A stretch of 40,587 nucleotides of DNA from the IMG/VR virus record IMGVR_UViG_3300022200_000124, positions 1 to 40,587 of that record; one strand, given 5' to 3'. Below the pieces are notes generated by a model that saw nothing but the letters and a program-made list of their open reading frames with translations, made no database searches and had not been told where the DNA came from. The stretch's first letter is position 1. Every line of letters begins with the position of its first letter. The translations under genes were made by a program, and so were the position numbers. Origin of the DNA: a virus. This document shows, piece by piece, positions 40,467 through 40,587 of the stretch.

Positions 40467-40587
40467 TTAATCTGCTATGAAATTCTTGGCGTAGTTCTCG
40501 CGCTGAATAGCCAATTCTTCTTCGGTTGCGGGATGCTTTCTCGCCTCTTCAACGAGGGCGTTAAGCTCTGGATTGTCCGATATTTTT
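40467..40587 (-). CDS. C-terminal part of the junction-spanning gene
   Basis: On the minus strand the frame runs from the right edge to TAA 40469-40467. It encodes ISDNPELNALVEEARKH and TEEELAIQRENYAKNF. Read after base 1 of the window it completes the 57-codon reading frame that starts at 173, giving one 97-residue protein. It is followed at once by AGGAGG for the TTG-started gene. See the entry at 1-173. Confidence 0.7.
   Translation of the reverse strand, partial: KISDNPELNALVEEARKHPATEEELAIQRENYAKNFIAD

Noticed and set aside
1-40587. tRNA genes, CRISPR arrays and insertion sequences
   Set aside because: No cloverleaf, regular spaced repeat array or transposase was recognised; gaps are too short for most of these. 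A covariance-model scan was not possible.
1-40587. Single-subunit phage RNA polymerase
   Set aside because: The T7-like structural order suggested looking for one, but no frame has the size or the polymerase motifs; host-type promoters were found instead.

Overview
This window reads as an essentially complete genome of a tailed, podovirus-type phage, probably infecting an alphaproteobacterium. The structural block follows a T7-like / Bordetella BPP-1-like order: terminase, head-to-tail connector (portal), Bbp19-like protein, scaffold, major capsid, Bbp16-like cement, tail tubular proteins A and B, internal virion proteins, tail fibre, lysis. The host guess rests on a phage copy of the DUF2312/GapR nucleoid protein, a family typical of Alphaproteobacteria, together with ERF and DUF1064 proteins. 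No ribosomal, tRNA or chromosomal flanking gene is visible. The reading frame that runs off the left edge on the minus strand continues in frame, without a stop, into the right edge, giving one 97-codon gene with good ribosome binding sites around it. The contig is therefore probably a closed circle or a circularly permuted genome.

Layout. (1) A leftward operon starts near 2371 and runs through a small protein, an ERF annealing protein and a YqaJ-type exonuclease (a recombination pair), then small cysteine-containing proteins, and crosses the contig ends to finish at 40288. (2) Two back-to-back promoters around 2406-2484 drive that operon and a rightward operon. The rightward operon starts with a Cro-like repressor, passes tandem hairpins ending in an intrinsic terminator (2711-2788), and continues with GapR, a DUF1064 nuclease-like protein, small zinc-binding proteins, a DUF1376 replication protein, a possible helicase loader and a MazG-like pyrophosphohydrolase, ending at the terminator at 6826-6851. 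(3) A leftward accessory operon (9338 to 6834) carries five small proteins, a PAPS-reductase-family protein and a serine recombinase, coupled mostly through ATGA overlaps. (4) A 300-base non-coding switch (9339-9638) holds an inverted repeat, a dyad and a strong rightward promoter. (5) From 9639 to 40242 all genes are rightward: a ribbon-helix-helix-like regulator, small proteins, packaging, head, tail, injected proteins, fibre and a lysis cassette.

The most unusual items are: a GIY-YIG nuclease domain fused to the terminase small subunit; a 2971-residue polyvalent protein (ParB-like, ADP-ribosyltransferase, cysteine-rich Gp88-like and zinc metallopeptidase segments) in the position of the T7 gp16 injected protein; a 27-bp RNA-type hairpin that buries the ribosome binding site just upstream of the replication gene; a serine recombinase with a NUMOD3-like segment; and a duplicated proline-rich tail gene, one copy fused to a cysteine-containing domain. 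All functions are inferred from reading the sequence; no database search was run.
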